Shown: positions 1 to 13,209 of the stretch, in pieces
Layout: every line of letters begins with the position of its first letter
How positions within the stretch are numbered: the stretch's first letter is position 1
Assembly (NCBI RefSeq): GCF_019578655.1
Contig: NC_063260.1
Location: forward strand, 29,288,888-29,352,887
DNA length: 64,000 bases
From: Ricinus communis
Lineage: Eukaryota; Streptophyta; Magnoliopsida; Malpighiales; Euphorbiaceae
Direction: 5' to 3'
The notes under the pieces: generated by a model
What the model was told of the DNA's origin: nothing
Seen by the model: only the letters and a program-made list of their open reading frames with translations
The model's database searches: none
Position numbers and translations under genes: made by a program

Positions 1-20
1 AATCCTGTTTCTGGTGTCAG

Positions 21-3000
21 ATTGATGAGAATGTCCAGAGAGAAATTATCAACCACAGATCTTTGAGACATCCAAACATTGTCAGGTTCAAAGAGGTAAT
101 AGATCAATTCTGTTCGTCTTATTGGATTGACCATGTTGGTCTTTTAGGAATGCCTTCTAATTGAACCCTACACTTCTTACAACATTTAACCTTGTCTGGA
201 CTGGATCTAATGGCAATAAAATCAAGTCTTGGAATAGATTTTGGGTCCTGCTGATGACGTATTTTGTCACCAAATTTTGCTGATAAAATGCCATAAGTTA
301 GTCTCTAGGAAACCTTTTCTGTTTTCTTTGTTTTTGTATATTTGTTATAACTGCTTAGCGAATACTGACTCATCAATGACAATGCTCTTTACAGTTGCCT
401 TTTATATGAGTCTTTAGTTCTAATGTAAACATGCATGTAGACATGCAAACAGATTAGTTCTATTTTCAGGATGAATATACACCTAAGTCTAGCAAACCAA
501 GAAATCTCTTTCTATTGAAATTAATCTATCAATATTAAAAGCCTATTTTTTGGTTAAAGTCCTATATAACTCTGGGTTCTGTGTAATGAACTCGAAGACA
601 TTATTAGTTTTAGTTTGTTGCATGCAGTGGCTTTTCTGAGAATTTGATTCTGCATTCTTGTGGTTGTTAACTTGAGACTTGTCATCACTCCAAGCAGTCA
701 CTTTGTTTAACAGCATCTCAAATGATATAAAGGTTCATCCATTGCTTGATTAGAAAATCTGGACATGTAAAGTAGGAGTTATTTACATGGTTCAAAACTT
801 TGCGACCCAGTCTCTATACATTGCAACATCTTTGTTGGAATGAGATGACCTCCTTGTCTCAGACAACAGGATGTTCATATCTTTTGCCAATACATAGGTA
901 ATGTGAGAATATTGCAAAAGTAAACACTAAAACTAATTTTGATCTGCTTTCGGGTATTTATTTATATATCTTCCTTTTCCGTTAGCATGTTTTCCCTGTG
1001 ATGATTTTCTAGAAAGACATTTATGTTAAGAGTCAGCAAGAAAAGGCACCTTGCAAGCCATGAGATATGGTCCTGGGACGACTTTTGATACTGTTGCAAT
1101 AAGATAGGAACAAAGCCAACACGTTCTGCAAATCCTGTACCTGTTCAGTTCACACATTTCCCAATAAGTTCTTAATTTCTAAAAGCTTAACCCACAACCA
1201 AAGTACATGCAGGAAGATTTTCTAAAATTATCCTCTGTCAACAAATTCATGCATGTTGGTAAGCTAGCCATGTGAGGTATCCACCTTAGCGTGACCAGGT
1301 TGAATAAAAAGCATCAGATTAGTCCAGAAGGCATGTAGAAGAGACCTTTTTTGAGTTGAGTATAACACAAACATGTTCTAAGAGATTTCATTTTCCAACA
1401 GGTTTTATTGGCACCAACACATTTAGCAATCGTCATGGAATATGCAGCTGGTGGTGAACTCTTTGCAAGGATATGCAATGCTGGTCGATTTAGTGAAGAT
1501 GAGGTTTTACAGCTCTAGCTTTTGTCTTGTTGGATGATTTTATATCAAATATAATAAGCAGCTGGAAATCTAATTGGGAAATCATATTCACTACAGGCAA
1601 GGTTCTTTTTCCAGCAACTAATTTCTGGAGTCAGCTACTGTCATTCCATGGTATGACATATGAAATTTCTTCTTTTTTTCTTTCCTCTTTTTGTTATGTT
1701 ACAATTCTCTTGTGCCATTTGTTGCTTTGTGAAGGAAATTTGTCACAGGGATCTAAAACTAGAAAACACACTTTTGGATGGCAGCCCTACACCACGACTT
1801 AAGATATGCGATTTTGGTTACTCCAAGGTAAATTCTGTTTGATGTAATTTTTCTTCTGCAGTCTACCTTTAGTTATTTATAATTTGATTTCGCATTTTGA
1901 AGTGCATTTTATAATTTCAGTCAGCTTTGTTGCACTCACAACCCAAATCAACAGTTGGAACGCCAGCGTATATTGCTCCTGAGGTCCTATCACGAAAGGA
2001 ATATGATGGGAAGGTACTTAGCTTTATGTTTTGTCATCAGCACATAGCTAAAATGTGACCATTAGCTTTTATTATTTTTATTTATTTGTTATGTAACATA
2101 AGCTTAGAGGACTCTTCAGGTTTTGCTGTTCTAGTTTTCTATGGAGCCTAACTTTGCATTTCTATGGTATATAACCTTCAATTTTTTTCAGCCTTTGCTT
2201 TTAAAAAATAAAAAGAATACAGTTTAATTATCAAAGCAAATGAAGAAATATTGACGAGGTAAAAGGGATTTGGCTGGGCTGTAATTTTCTACTGTAGGGT
2301 CTTTTATGGTCGTCTTGGTTTCTCTGCTGGATTTTGTGGTTTGCGAAGAAAACTAATGCTTGATTCGTTTGGAACAATATAGTTAGTGTTGTGGTTGATA
2401 GGACTTAGTGTTGTGTCCGGTAGGTACTAATGCAACTTCCAGTTCTCTTTAATTTAAAGTTTTGGCTATCATCTAACAACTTGAGTGGTTTTTGTTGTTC
2501 TCGTAATTTTCTATTTCCAGGTTTAGCCATTAAGTTGGAAAAAAGTGAAAGACATGAAACATTGAGCATATGTTCAGGAACACTCTCCAAACATACAAAA
2601 AAACATTTAGATGAAAGGTTTATGATTGTTTAATTTCACATGAGTTGCCACTTGTTTATATCCGTTTTGGTGAAAGCCATTTTCCTGATTGTCCAAAGCA
2701 GAGAGTTGCTGCTTCGGAGGTTTTAGGGTGTCATGTGCAACATAGTCATCTGGCTGAAATATGACACTTTGCTGGGTCCTGTTTTCATCAATTTCCTATA
2801 AAACTCAGAACACACCATATTGCTATTCATACTGCACCTTTTATATATATATTTTTTATAATTTACAAGCGAGGGGAGGGGGATTCAAGTTAACATATGT
2901 ACCTACTGTCAGGCTATAAGCTTGTGGGTGCTTTTGTAATGGTAGGCAAACTGGCTAAATGCTGGTGGGAGTTTGTAAACATGATCCAACAGTCACCTGG

Positions 3001-5390
3001 AAATGGAAAACAATTCAAATTTAGGCATGAACTCTAATATCAAAAAGCAAGCCGAATATCATTATTCAATATGTTTGGCGTTGAGCATATTATTATTCCA
3101 CTCAAATACTTTAATTTAGCAGTAACATGGTTTTTCTGGTCATTTTTGAACAAACTATGAAGGCTTCTTTTGACCTTGGCATGGTAGTTTGATGGTTTCA
3201 GTTTTAGATTGCAGATGTTTGGTCATGTGGGGTGACATTGTATGTGATGTTGGTTGGAGCATACCCTTTTGAGGATCCTGAAGATCCTAGAAATTTCCGT
3301 AAGACGATTGGGGTTAGTTTCTTCTAAATACTACTGTGATGATTGGATTTTCTTTCATCTATCACTGATGAAATTATTTATAATGCTGAATTAACTTTCT
3401 CAGAGAATAATGAGCGTTCAGTACTCCATACCAGACTACGTACGCGTCTCAGCAGATTGCAAGCACCTCCTTTCTCGTATTTTTGTAGCCAATCCTGCAA
3501 AGGTAATAATTTTATCTCCTTTTTCCTTATAGTGACTTAGTTAGATGATATAGTCGACATTTAAGACAACTTGCTTGATCTTTCTTGGCATAAGAAAATG
3601 TGGTTTCTATTTTTGTATAACTTCCAATATATTTTATGTTTAGGGTCATTTTAGAAAGCTCTGGAAAAATGTAGGTCAACATTTTTGAATTGTCTTGTGG
3701 ATTCAACTTCTTCCTTACCCTAGTGAAAACAGAAAAAGTAGAATGAGAAAAGGATTTTCTTTTTTTGGTCAGACACCAAAAAGCAGAATCTTATTGGTGC
3801 CAATAATTACTGACCCCCCTCCCCTGCCTCCCCCCTCATACTACAACAGTTTAAAAAAACAGATTCTTGAGTGTCTGGAATACTTATCTTCAAAATGGCA
3901 GCATTCATCTCCTTCCAGATACAAGTGACAGCTGCTAAAGAAGCAATTCTTTCTCATCTTGCTAATGCTTCCCCTATATGCTTCTTACTATGCCAAGTCA
4001 CTTCTGTCCTCCAAGCCTGTTCACTTCTATTAATCTTTCCTGTAGCTAGCACCTTCCTCCAAACCTGAACAGAGAACCTGCAGTTAAAAAATAAATGGCC
4101 AATTCTCTCAGTTTCATTTCCTCACAGCACACGAGCATCAGAAAATACAATATTCCATCTCCTGAGCCTGCTACAGGTACTTAATATATCTTTAACCACC
4201 ACTCGAGCAATAAAACAATGTCTTGGAATATAAAAGTTACACCAAATGTATTTATTTCAGGACACATTCTCCACAGAGCATCTAAGAACACTCCAGGAAC
4301 TCTTAAGAGTAAATCTACCACTGCTATTAGGTTCCTGGATATCATCATAATAATTCTCTCTTATAAAGGACGGGGCTTTAAGGTTCTGTCATCCGTGTGG
4401 TCTGGCATCCTCCAAACTCCATTTCTGCAGAGACCTTTAACAACAGCTTGCTTCACGACATCTGTAATAACTTCTTCTGGAAACCTGTCAACTAGGCTTT
4501 GCCCTTGCAGCCAGGGGTTGTACCAGAAAGAAAATGGCTTTCCAATCCCCGGCTTGATGGAGAAAAAACTATTTGAGATCAGATCTTAAATCCACCAAAG
4601 GACCCCAAGCCCAACTAGCATAATTTGATTTAAAAATACCCCAAAAGCTCCCTTTTTCAATTTATTAGCACTGACCCAAGAATGATCTGGCACCAGTCCG
4701 TAATATAGATAGAAGGAACCAAATGAATTCCAAATAGGATAGCAGCTAAAGTTGTTGTTGAACTGTTCCTTCAGTGATTTCAGAACCAAAGGGTTTAGAA
4801 ATGTGCCTGGAGGTAGGCATTGTATGAAGAAAGAAGAAAAATCTTAGTTTTGAGGGCTTTAATAGGTGATTAGTGCTGCAACTAGTTTCTTTGAAGAGTA
4901 GCTAGACTTTGGCGCTTTTCTTGTGTCCTTGGAAACTTGTTAAATGAAATTAAGATTTAATAGCCATAGTTCCCTGCTTATACCTATCCAACTTAATTAT
5001 AAAAGTAGGCTTTAAATTATATATAAAATTGACATAACAACCGGGAATTCATTTGATATGGTGTATATGAATGTTTCTTTAAATATTTATATGTACTAAT
5101 ATTATACAATCCTTCTTTTAAAGAGGATTACCATCCCGGAGATAAAGCAGCACCCCTGGTTTCTGAAAAACTTGCCGAAGGAGCTCATCGAAATTGAAAA
5201 AACAACATATGCAGAATCAGAACGTGATCAACCAAGTCAAAGTGTTGAAGAAATAATGCGTATCATACAAGAGGCAAAGACGCCTGGGGAAGGTGCCAAA
5301 TTTAGTGAGCTAGCTGTTCCAGGTACATCTGATGACTTGGATGCTGATTTGGAGTCTGAAATTGATATCAGTGGTGAATTTGTTCCTTAG
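21..5390 (+). CDS. SnRK2: SnRK2 Ser/Thr protein kinase, subclass II (SnRK2.7/2.8-like); 5' partial
   Basis: Coding exons read at 21-95, 1402-1503, 1597-1650, 1735-1827, 1921-2013, 3208-3312, 3404-3502 and 5124-5390. All have GT-AG borders and all join in phase 0, giving 295 residues. The first exon, with the ATP-binding glycine loop and catalytic lysine, lies off the left edge. Visible landmarks are [20 protein letters not shown] (C-helix region), [19 protein letters not shown], the HRDLKLEN catalytic loop, DFGYSK, the activation segment ending TPAYIAPE, and DVWSCG. The C-terminal tail has the SnRK2 box [17 protein letters not shown] and an acidic end, [13 protein letters not shown]. That short acidic tail resembles rice SAPK1/2 and Arabidopsis SnRK2.7/2.8 more than the strongly ABA-activated subclass III. 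Such kinases act in osmotic-stress and ABA signalling; the subclass call is from memory of the family. The last intron (1.6 kb) contains a LINE relic. Confidence 0.93.
3850..4800 (-). mobile_element. 5'-truncated, decayed LINE (L1-type) in the last SnRK2 intron, antisense to the gene
   Basis: Read on the minus strand, this stretch has the usual C-terminal part of a plant LINE ORF2, downstream of the reverse transcriptase. Pieces include [43 protein letters not shown], and a zinc-knuckle-like block (zf-RVT) with [19 protein letters not shown]. The parts fall in different frames and are broken by stop codons, so nothing is translatable. The upstream reverse transcriptase and endonuclease parts are missing, as expected for 5' truncation. 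On the plus strand a T-run near 3757-3765 could be the remains of the poly(A) tail. I saw no clear target duplication. The 123-aa open frame on the opposite strand here is a shadow. Confidence 0.75.
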
Positions 5391-5500
5391 GAAAAGCCTG
5401 AGCTTGCAAATTATGCGCAAAGGATTGTTTTTCCTTCTCTATTGGTTTCAGAGTTAATGGTTACATGCCTTTTATATTGTCATCCACATTATGAAATATA

Positions 5501-5548
5501 GGCATTGCCTTGCTCTGGTGGTAAGGCATTGCCTTGCTCTGGTGGTAA
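5501..5548 (+). repeat. 24-bp perfect tandem duplication in the SnRK2 3' UTR
   Basis: Two identical adjacent 24-bp copies (5501-5524 and 5525-5548) begin GGCATTGCC and end GGTGGTAA. They lie 111 bp after the SnRK2 stop codon and before the likely poly(A) signal at 5861, so probably in the transcribed 3' UTR. Confidence 0.9.
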
Positions 5549-5860
5549 AGGATGTTTACCATGTATACTGCAAACATCTTGCCCCATCTCAGGAACTTTT
5601 AGCAGTTGGCTTCAAAGACGTTATGTCCAATTTCGCATGTTCATCTTCTGTTTGCTTTCCAAAATTGGATGGTTCGTTATTCTCATTGGCTTGTGATTCC
5701 GTTGGGGCTTACAAACGATGCAACCATTCTGGAACTAGTTTGAAACCTGACCTTGGTTTGCTTTAGCTTTTTCTGTTTAGTTTTGATTTGCAGCTTTATT
5801 TGCTGTCGTGGCCACAGTAGCTGGACGAACTGTTTGCCGGATGTCTTTTCCTTTTTTATC

Positions 5861-5866
5861 AATAAA
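5861..5866 (+). terminator. Likely poly(A) signal (AATAAA) of SnRK2
   Basis: A canonical AATAAA lies 470 bp after the stop codon, following T-rich sequence. The 3' UTR would thus run from 5391 to about 5885. Confidence 0.5.
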
Positions 5867-5884
5867 ATGTTTATTCCATTATAG

Positions 5885-6361
5885 TAGACCTGGCCAAAGG
5901 GCGGTTCAAACCCTAGACCGAATTAAAATCAGACCGGTCGAGTTTGAAACTGGTTGTTGGTCAATGGTTGAGTTCATAAATCGGCCGGGAACCTTAAGGA
6001 GTAAGAGTAGTTTAAGGTCCAACTTCAAATTGAATCTGAAATGGTTGGTTCAGCCCTTAAGAACAATAAACACAAATAATTAAATATTATAAGTTTATAT
6101 GTAAATTCTATCTATTATACAAAGAATATTAAATATACACAAATATCTTAATTTCTAAATTTTTAAATTAAAGGGCAATATGAATTTAAGAGGATATGGC
6201 TATCATAATTTATTAATTTTTTAAACTATTTGAAAGAGTAAACAGAACCGTGAATTGATTTTAGACTTATTTATAAACGGGATATTCTAGATATAATAAT
6301 GCCTGTCCGATTGAACTATGATCTAATAATTTAAGGCTGTTTTTGGACCTGGCTAGGTCTA
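5885..6361. mobile_element. Degenerate hAT-like MITE candidate
   Basis: The left end begins TAGACCTGGCCA. The right end, read on the opposite strand, begins TAGACCTAGCCA, giving an 11/12 terminal inverted repeat about 480 bp apart. The inside is AT-rich with no coding capacity. The 8-bp sequences next to the ends do not match, so there is no surviving target duplication. The hAT label rests only on the look of the termini. Confidence 0.4.
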
Positions 6362-9300
6362 TGTGGATAATACAAGAATAATGGTGCAAAAATAGAAATC
6401 AAGAAAAATACTATCCAATATAATATTTCCCTAGGTCGTCTGATTTTGGTTCAATTTTATTTTAAAAAGAAAATTGGACGTTGAGTAGAAAAATATACAA
6501 AAGAATTCAATCTAATTAATTGAAAAATTAATCAGTTCCCCACCAATTAATTTAAAAAATAATAATTTGAACAGTGTGTTTAACGAATCAAACTTTTAGA
6601 CTAAAAATCAATACTGTGATCTGCCATTTTTACAAGTTAGAATCATAAATGTCAAGTGCCAATAAATTCATGAAAAGAATATAAAAAAGATAGTTGCATG
6701 AATAGGTCTCCAATCCAATCCATAAGTAAAGGCCAAAAAAGGGCCTGTCTATGTTGTTTTGTTTTATTTTTATTAGGGTAGGATTCCATTAAGCCACGAC
6801 AAAAGGGTTAATTATATCCGAGTTCATTTGTATTGTATCTGAGTTGTAATTGATTCTTAAATCGAGGGCTAATTTGAAGGCTCTATGAAAGAAATTGCAT
6901 AATAAAGTATTCCTAGCATTCAATTTAGTTTAACTATGTATAATTATAAATTAATTTTTACTTTATTTAAAATATATAAATATTAAATTTTACAGATTTT
7001 AAATAAATAAAATATAAATATCAGACTATAAATACATTATTCTTTTAGTAATGGCAGTTTCCGTTTTTAGGCATACAAGGTCTACTTACTATATGCTAGG
7101 GTTCATTTAAATGCTGTCGTAATTCCTTATCTATCCTTATAAAGGAATTGGACCATTTCCATACGGACACTTTTGGCCTTTGTTTGATCTTAATGAAAAT
7201 CATGACCTGTTGCTGTTGCAGAAAGGGGAAAAAATAACTTAAACTGTATATATATCTAAATTTAATTTAAAAATTATCATATAAAAAATTCTATGATGGT
7301 AAAATATTATTTTAAATTTTTTTAATATATAATAGTAATATTTAAAATTAAATTTTAAAAATTTTAGTAAATTAGAAGAAAATTTTAACGTTTTATTTGG
7401 AGGCTTTATAAATTATGGGTTTTATTTTTCATTTTAGGCTCTCAAAAACTTTAAGATTTAATTTTAGAATTATTTATAATAAGTTGTAAATCCATATAAA
7501 GATGGTCCCGTTGCAAGAAAGTCCAAATAATTCCAACGCAGAGAAGGAAAATAATTGAACTGGACTCGCTCTACTGCAACATTATACTGTATAATTTGAT
7601 GTCGGGGGGTCCAAAATAAATATCATACCCACTAATCAATTAATATGATTGACAAGGCAACCTATTAGTCATCCAACCATTTTCGTCTAATGCCACAGAT
7701 TGTCAATCCTTTGAAATACGTGACGTCTACATTATATACATTAATGGACCCACCCATTGTAGGCACAGACAACAAAATAATTTGAATTTAAGACTTTATT
7801 TAAATTAATATTATATGTCAGAATAAACTCGTAATATCGATACCTAAATTCAATGTCCAGCAATCAAAATATAAAATGAGAAATAGAAATTATCGATAAT
7901 ATTTATTAATTAATTAAGAGACGATTTATTTACATATTTCTTTATTGTTATTATTATTTTTAGGAGAGCCTGTCGTACGTATTTGTGGACAGAAATAGAA
8001 ATGGTAATGAAGAAAATAATAATAAACAGTTATCATGCTGTGCTGATTCCTGCCTACTCACAAGGTCTGGTCGACCCTATCATTCAATAGATCACTTCTC
8101 TTTGTTTGTCATCTATGGCTGTAAAACTATTTCCAGGATTCAAGCTCAACCTACAATTTGACTCGTTTTTAATTTATCATAATGATTTAAATTTCATCCT
8201 TAATCGAATTTGAAAACAAAACTCACTTCACTTCAGTATGGAAATAAATTTTAAAATTTATTATAAATAATATAAATTATCTATAATAATATTATATATG
8301 ATATAATACATATATATATATTTTTAAGATGAATTCTTTTATATAACAATATAGATAAGATTAAATAAATCTTTTATAAATCAATTATATTTAATCTTTA
8401 TTTATTCATGTGTTGTATGATTATTATTATTTAATTATAAAATTAAATTAATAGATATTTAATAATAATTTTAAAAATTAATATTTAGAAAATAATACCA
8501 AAGTAATTATTTTAAATATCCTTTTAATTTATTAAACTTTTTATTAATATAATAAGATAAAAGTTATTGTAAAAATATTTATGAATTAATTTTATCATTT
8601 ATATAAATTAGTAATATCAATATAATTGATACTACTAATCTTTTAGAATTAAAATTTTATTATATATTTTAAAAAATAATTTATTATTGAATATAATATT
8701 AAAAATATTTCTAAAAAAATTAAAATTATTATCAAATTAGAAAACTAATTTATTAATTCTTCAAGAAAAACTAACTTTTTAATTAATATAATTAATATGG
8801 AATTTCTTATGACGGAGTTAGTATCATTATCTGATCAGAAAACTATTTATTAGTTAAAATAAAATTAAAATAAAATTAATATGTTATCTCTTAGGATTAT
8901 AGTCAGTATTTAATTATGAATATAATTTATTAATTACTAAATTAATAAAAAAATTTAAATACACATGAGCTTAAATTTTATATGCCAAAAATGAATACAA
9001 ATATCAAAATAAAAATTTTATATGTCAAAAATTAGACACATATATCAAAAAAAGTTAATCATCAAATATATATATCTTTTATATATTCATATTCACATAT
9101 AAATTTATGATATTATTTTATGAATAAAAGCTTAAAAAGATGATATGCGAAATTTTTTATTTTTATAAAATTAAATATTCTTATTTAATTTGTAAATGAT
9201 TTTTTTATCGCTTTCAGCTTATTGTTATTTGTGGTTTTTTTCCTACTAGTTTCATTATTAATTTTTTTATTATTCTTATATATGTAACAAAACAAGCAAA

Positions 9301-10600
9301 ATGTTAAAAGAAATATTATTCTAAATAGTTCAAGCTTGATTCGGACTCGTCTCATATTTTAACTCGTTTGAACTCATTTAAAATATTTCAAATTCAAATC
9401 GATTTTGATCACTAATATGATTTCATCGAGTAAAACTTAAACAATGATATATTCAGATAGGCTCAACTAATTTTTATCTCTAGCTCTTATCTCTACCCAC
9501 CGAAGTGGACATTTGCTGCTTAATCTTTCAAGTTATTTTCTAAAATAAAAATATAAACTTTTAATTAATACTATTTCTTTATTAATCGAATGTAATAAAG
9601 TATCTATATTAATTAATAAAGAAATAATTTTTTACTAAATTAATAATTGAAAAATAAATTATAATATAAAATGGATAACCATTTAAAATAATGAGAATAT
9701 TTTTGTCAAAAATTCTGGAAAAAGAAAAAATTATAATGTCAGACATTACATGAATTGTTGAGTAATAACGTATAATAATTTTATAACAATTGATTAAATA
9801 ATACTTTTATATAAAATATATCATCGCCTTTATTATATAAATTTTATTTTAAAAAATATTTCATTAATCATTACGGTTTTATTTACATACTATTTTGTAA
9901 TATAAATAATATTTAGAAAAATGTTTGATAATAACTGTAATAACTTAATACATAAATTGCTATTTAACAACTAATTAAATAATTATTATTTTAGAATTAT
10001 ATAGGTTGTTTTTTGGTGTCAGCTTTATATGAATTTTACTTTTTTTTTTTATTACAAATGAACCAATTTTTCTTTTTTATGCGCCTCTCTTCTTCTTCTA
10101 TAGCAGAAATAATAACCAATGAACCATCAATATTTCAAAAATAAAATATTAATTCAAATATGAGAAGTTATTATATAATTCTAATATACTATGTTGTCAA
10201 AAGATTTATCTAATAAAATAATAATATTTAATTTCATCTATACATATCAATTTTATTTCTAAAATTAATAAAACAATTAAAAGATCAATAAAATAATTAA
10301 GTTTTAGAGATTTACAATATTATTATATAAGTTCCTTTAAACAAATTTTATATAAGTTAATATAAAATTTTATAATTTTTATTTACTAAATACATAAAAG
10401 TATTGAAAAGTACTATACAACACTCTAGAATTCAACCTAATTTTATTCTGATTTTAAAAGAAGGAAAGATTTATTATTAAAGAAAAAAAAAAAGGGCAAT
10501 ATTTGCTTTGGAGTCGAATTAGCTAACTCTAACTCTGGCAAAAAATAAGCTAATTTTCCCTATTTAAGATGATTTAGAGAACACGTTTTTCATCCAGAGA
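6362..10600. other. AT-rich intergenic spacer
   Basis: About 4.2 kb of very AT-rich DNA with no open frame worth keeping and no recognisable RNA gene. Scattered stretches such as 9330-9460 have the 'ACTCGTTTGAACTC' texture common in old non-autonomous plant elements, but I could not delimit one. Confidence 0.7.
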
Positions 10601-10658
10601 AACACTTTCTTATCCATTGCCATTTATATACTCTTGAATAAAACATATTTCCTAAGCA

Positions 10659-12189
10659 ATGGCACTGCCGCCGCCACCTTTTACATTCGCAGTTCGGCGT
10701 AGCCCGCCAGAACTGATTGTGCCGGCTAGACCAACACCTCGTGAACTAAAGAAAGTTTCAGATATAGATGATCAAGAAGGCCTACGTTTTCAGATCTCAT
10801 TCGTAATGTTTTACCGTAGCCTTCCATCTATGAAAGGGAGGGACCCTGTTGAGATCATCAGAAAAGCATTAAGTGAAGCTCTAGTGTTTTACTACCCATT
10901 TGCAGGTAGACTTATAGAAGGGCCTAACAGGAAACTTATAGTTGATTGCAATGGAGAAGGGATCTTGTTTATTGAAGCTGATGCTGATATTACGATTGAA
11001 CAACTGGGTGACTCCATGCAACCTCCGTGTCCTTGCATTGAAGAACTTCTATATGATGTTCCTGGCTCTTCAGGTATCATCGGGTGTCCTTTGTTGCTGA
11101 TTCAGGTATCCTTCTCATTTTAAGCTATATCACAAGTTTGAGTTATATATATAGATATGTGATGAATAATAGTCTCAGTACAACCATAAGTTAAAGATTA
11201 TTCGTAACTTCTTTTTTTTTTATGTCAATTAGCAATAAGATTGCTTGTTTCTTGCTTAGATTACCCGCTTGGCATGCGGAGGATTTGTCTTTGCAGTGCG
11301 TTTAAACCATGTAATGAGTGACTCGGTTGGATTGGCAAAATTCTTCAAAGCAACTGGGGAAATTGCAAAAGGAGCATGCATGCCATCCCTTTTCCCTGTT
11401 TGGCAAAGAGAAATCTTATCTGCACGAAACCCGCCTCAAGTGACTCATAAACTTGAAGAATATGAGGAAATAAAGCACACTGACGACAAAAGCATACTGA
11501 CTTTGGACAGTCCAGACATGGTCCAACGTGCTTTCTTTTTTGGCCCTAAAGAAATGAGATCTCTGAGAAGGCAACTGCCTTCTCACCTTCGCAATTGCTC
11601 AAGCTTTGAAATGCTGGCTGCATGTTTATGGAGATGTCGCACAATCGCATTTGATATTCCTCCTAATGAAGTTGTTCGACTATCATGTATCATGAATGTT
11701 CGTGGCAAGAAAGGCCTGCAATTACCGGATGGATACTGTGGCAACTCTTTTATCTTCCCTGCGGTTCTTTCAAGGGCTGAACACTTGTGTAAAAATCCAT
11801 TAGGGTATGCAGTTGAGTTAGTAAGGAAATCAAAAAGCAAAATGAGTGAAGAATACATAAGGTCGACGATTGATCTGATGGAGATAAAGGGGCGACCACA
11901 CTATGTTACAGCTTGGAACTTGCTTCTTGTTGATATGAGTCATGTTGGTCTTGCAGATGTTGATTTTGGATGGGGAAACCCAGTTTATTTTGGACCAACT
12001 GGCTCATTCCCAAATATAAGTATGTTTTCTCGCTTCAAAAATAGTAAAGGTGAGAATGGTTTTGTGGTTCCGATGTGGTTGCCGAGAACAGTCATGGAAA
12101 AGTTTCAAGATGAATTCTTGAAAATGACTGAGGAGTCTGCAGAGAATCTGAATGATGCCAGGAGGCAGAGAATTATTTCAACGCTTTAA
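10659..12189 (+). CDS. BAHD acyltransferase, benzyl alcohol O-benzoyltransferase-like
   Basis: Two exons, 10659-11105 and 11260-12189, are joined in phase 0 across a 154-bp intron and give 458 residues, the usual BAHD length. The start ATG is the first in the frame, and a TATA-like TTTATATAC lies about 36 bp upstream. The catalytic motif HVMSD (HxxxD, H166 and D170) starts the second exon region, and the structural motif DFGWG is at about 384-388. The N-terminus [20 protein letters not shown] and the FYYPFAGR block are typical of the clade that makes benzyl benzoate and other volatile esters from acyl-CoA and alcohols in the cytosol. The exact substrate cannot be read from sequence, and related enzymes make other esters. 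No frameshift or stop is seen, so it looks functional. Confidence 0.93.
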
Positions 12190-13200
12190 AAGTACTAGAT
12201 GCCCCCTTTACATATTTTATTAGATTGCCCTCTGTACATGTTATCCTCTATGTACTTGTCTTGTTTGCTCGAGCAAATACATGCCATGCATAATCAAGTC
12301 AAATTCACAGCTGCACATACTTTTGCTGTTAATTAACAATCTGGATACTTTGCTATGCACAAGAACGAAGAATAATTATGGATACAACCACGCAATTGAG
12401 CCAAACTTTAACGAGCTATATCTTGAATCTAATTTTAATTTTTTTATATTTAAATTTAAATTTGACTAGTTGCGAATAATTCAAATTCTGTTTATAAATA
12501 GCTAAATGGAATAATTTGAGTTCGGCTTGTTTAAATAATTATATAATAAAAAAAGCTTAAATTCGAGATGATTAGATATTTTTAAAAAAATATTACTCAG
12601 AGTATATACATAATTAGAAACAAAAAACTGTTCCTAAAAAATGAACGGAATTAATGCAATTTTATTAATATTATTTCTAAAATAAATGAACTCTGAATAT
12701 CATAATATTTATGTTTGAAAGAATCCTAAAATGGAATTAAATGTGGTAATTTTCTAGAACATCCTTAACACAAGGCCACCTCATTAAAGAAAAAAAAAAA
12801 TAGAAACCATTTTGTTGAAAACAAATTTAGTAGCCGGAGAACTAATATCTGACAGACCAAAGAGGAGAGGGACAAAGTATTAATAATCACATAGAAGGCG
12901 AAAAGAGAAGGATGACTGTCGAGAGGAGAAGGTAGAGAGAGAAAGAGGACAATTCTAGAAAAAATAATAAAATTAAAGAAAATAGGAAAAAACGAAGTCG
13001 TTCCATAAGAAACTATCCTATTAAATAAAATATGAAAGTTGAAAAGTAGTTACATGTAAATCATCCTATTAACTCACTGATACTACTAATTTAATATAAT
13101 TTACATTAATGCCACTAAAACCATTAATAGTTACAAGTGTTAATGGCTTATGATTCCACTATTATTTAATTCTCTATTAAATTAAATGGAAAGATATGTA
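12190..13200. other. Spacer downstream of the BAHD gene
   Basis: AT-rich with a purine-rich patch around 12850-12960. I see no gene. The first 100-200 bp is probably the BAHD 3' UTR. Confidence 0.6.
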
Positions 13201-13209
13201 TTATTGCCC

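Noticed and set aside
4218..4589. 123-aa open frame on the plus strand
   Set aside because: It is antisense to the LINE relic, which explains the open frame.
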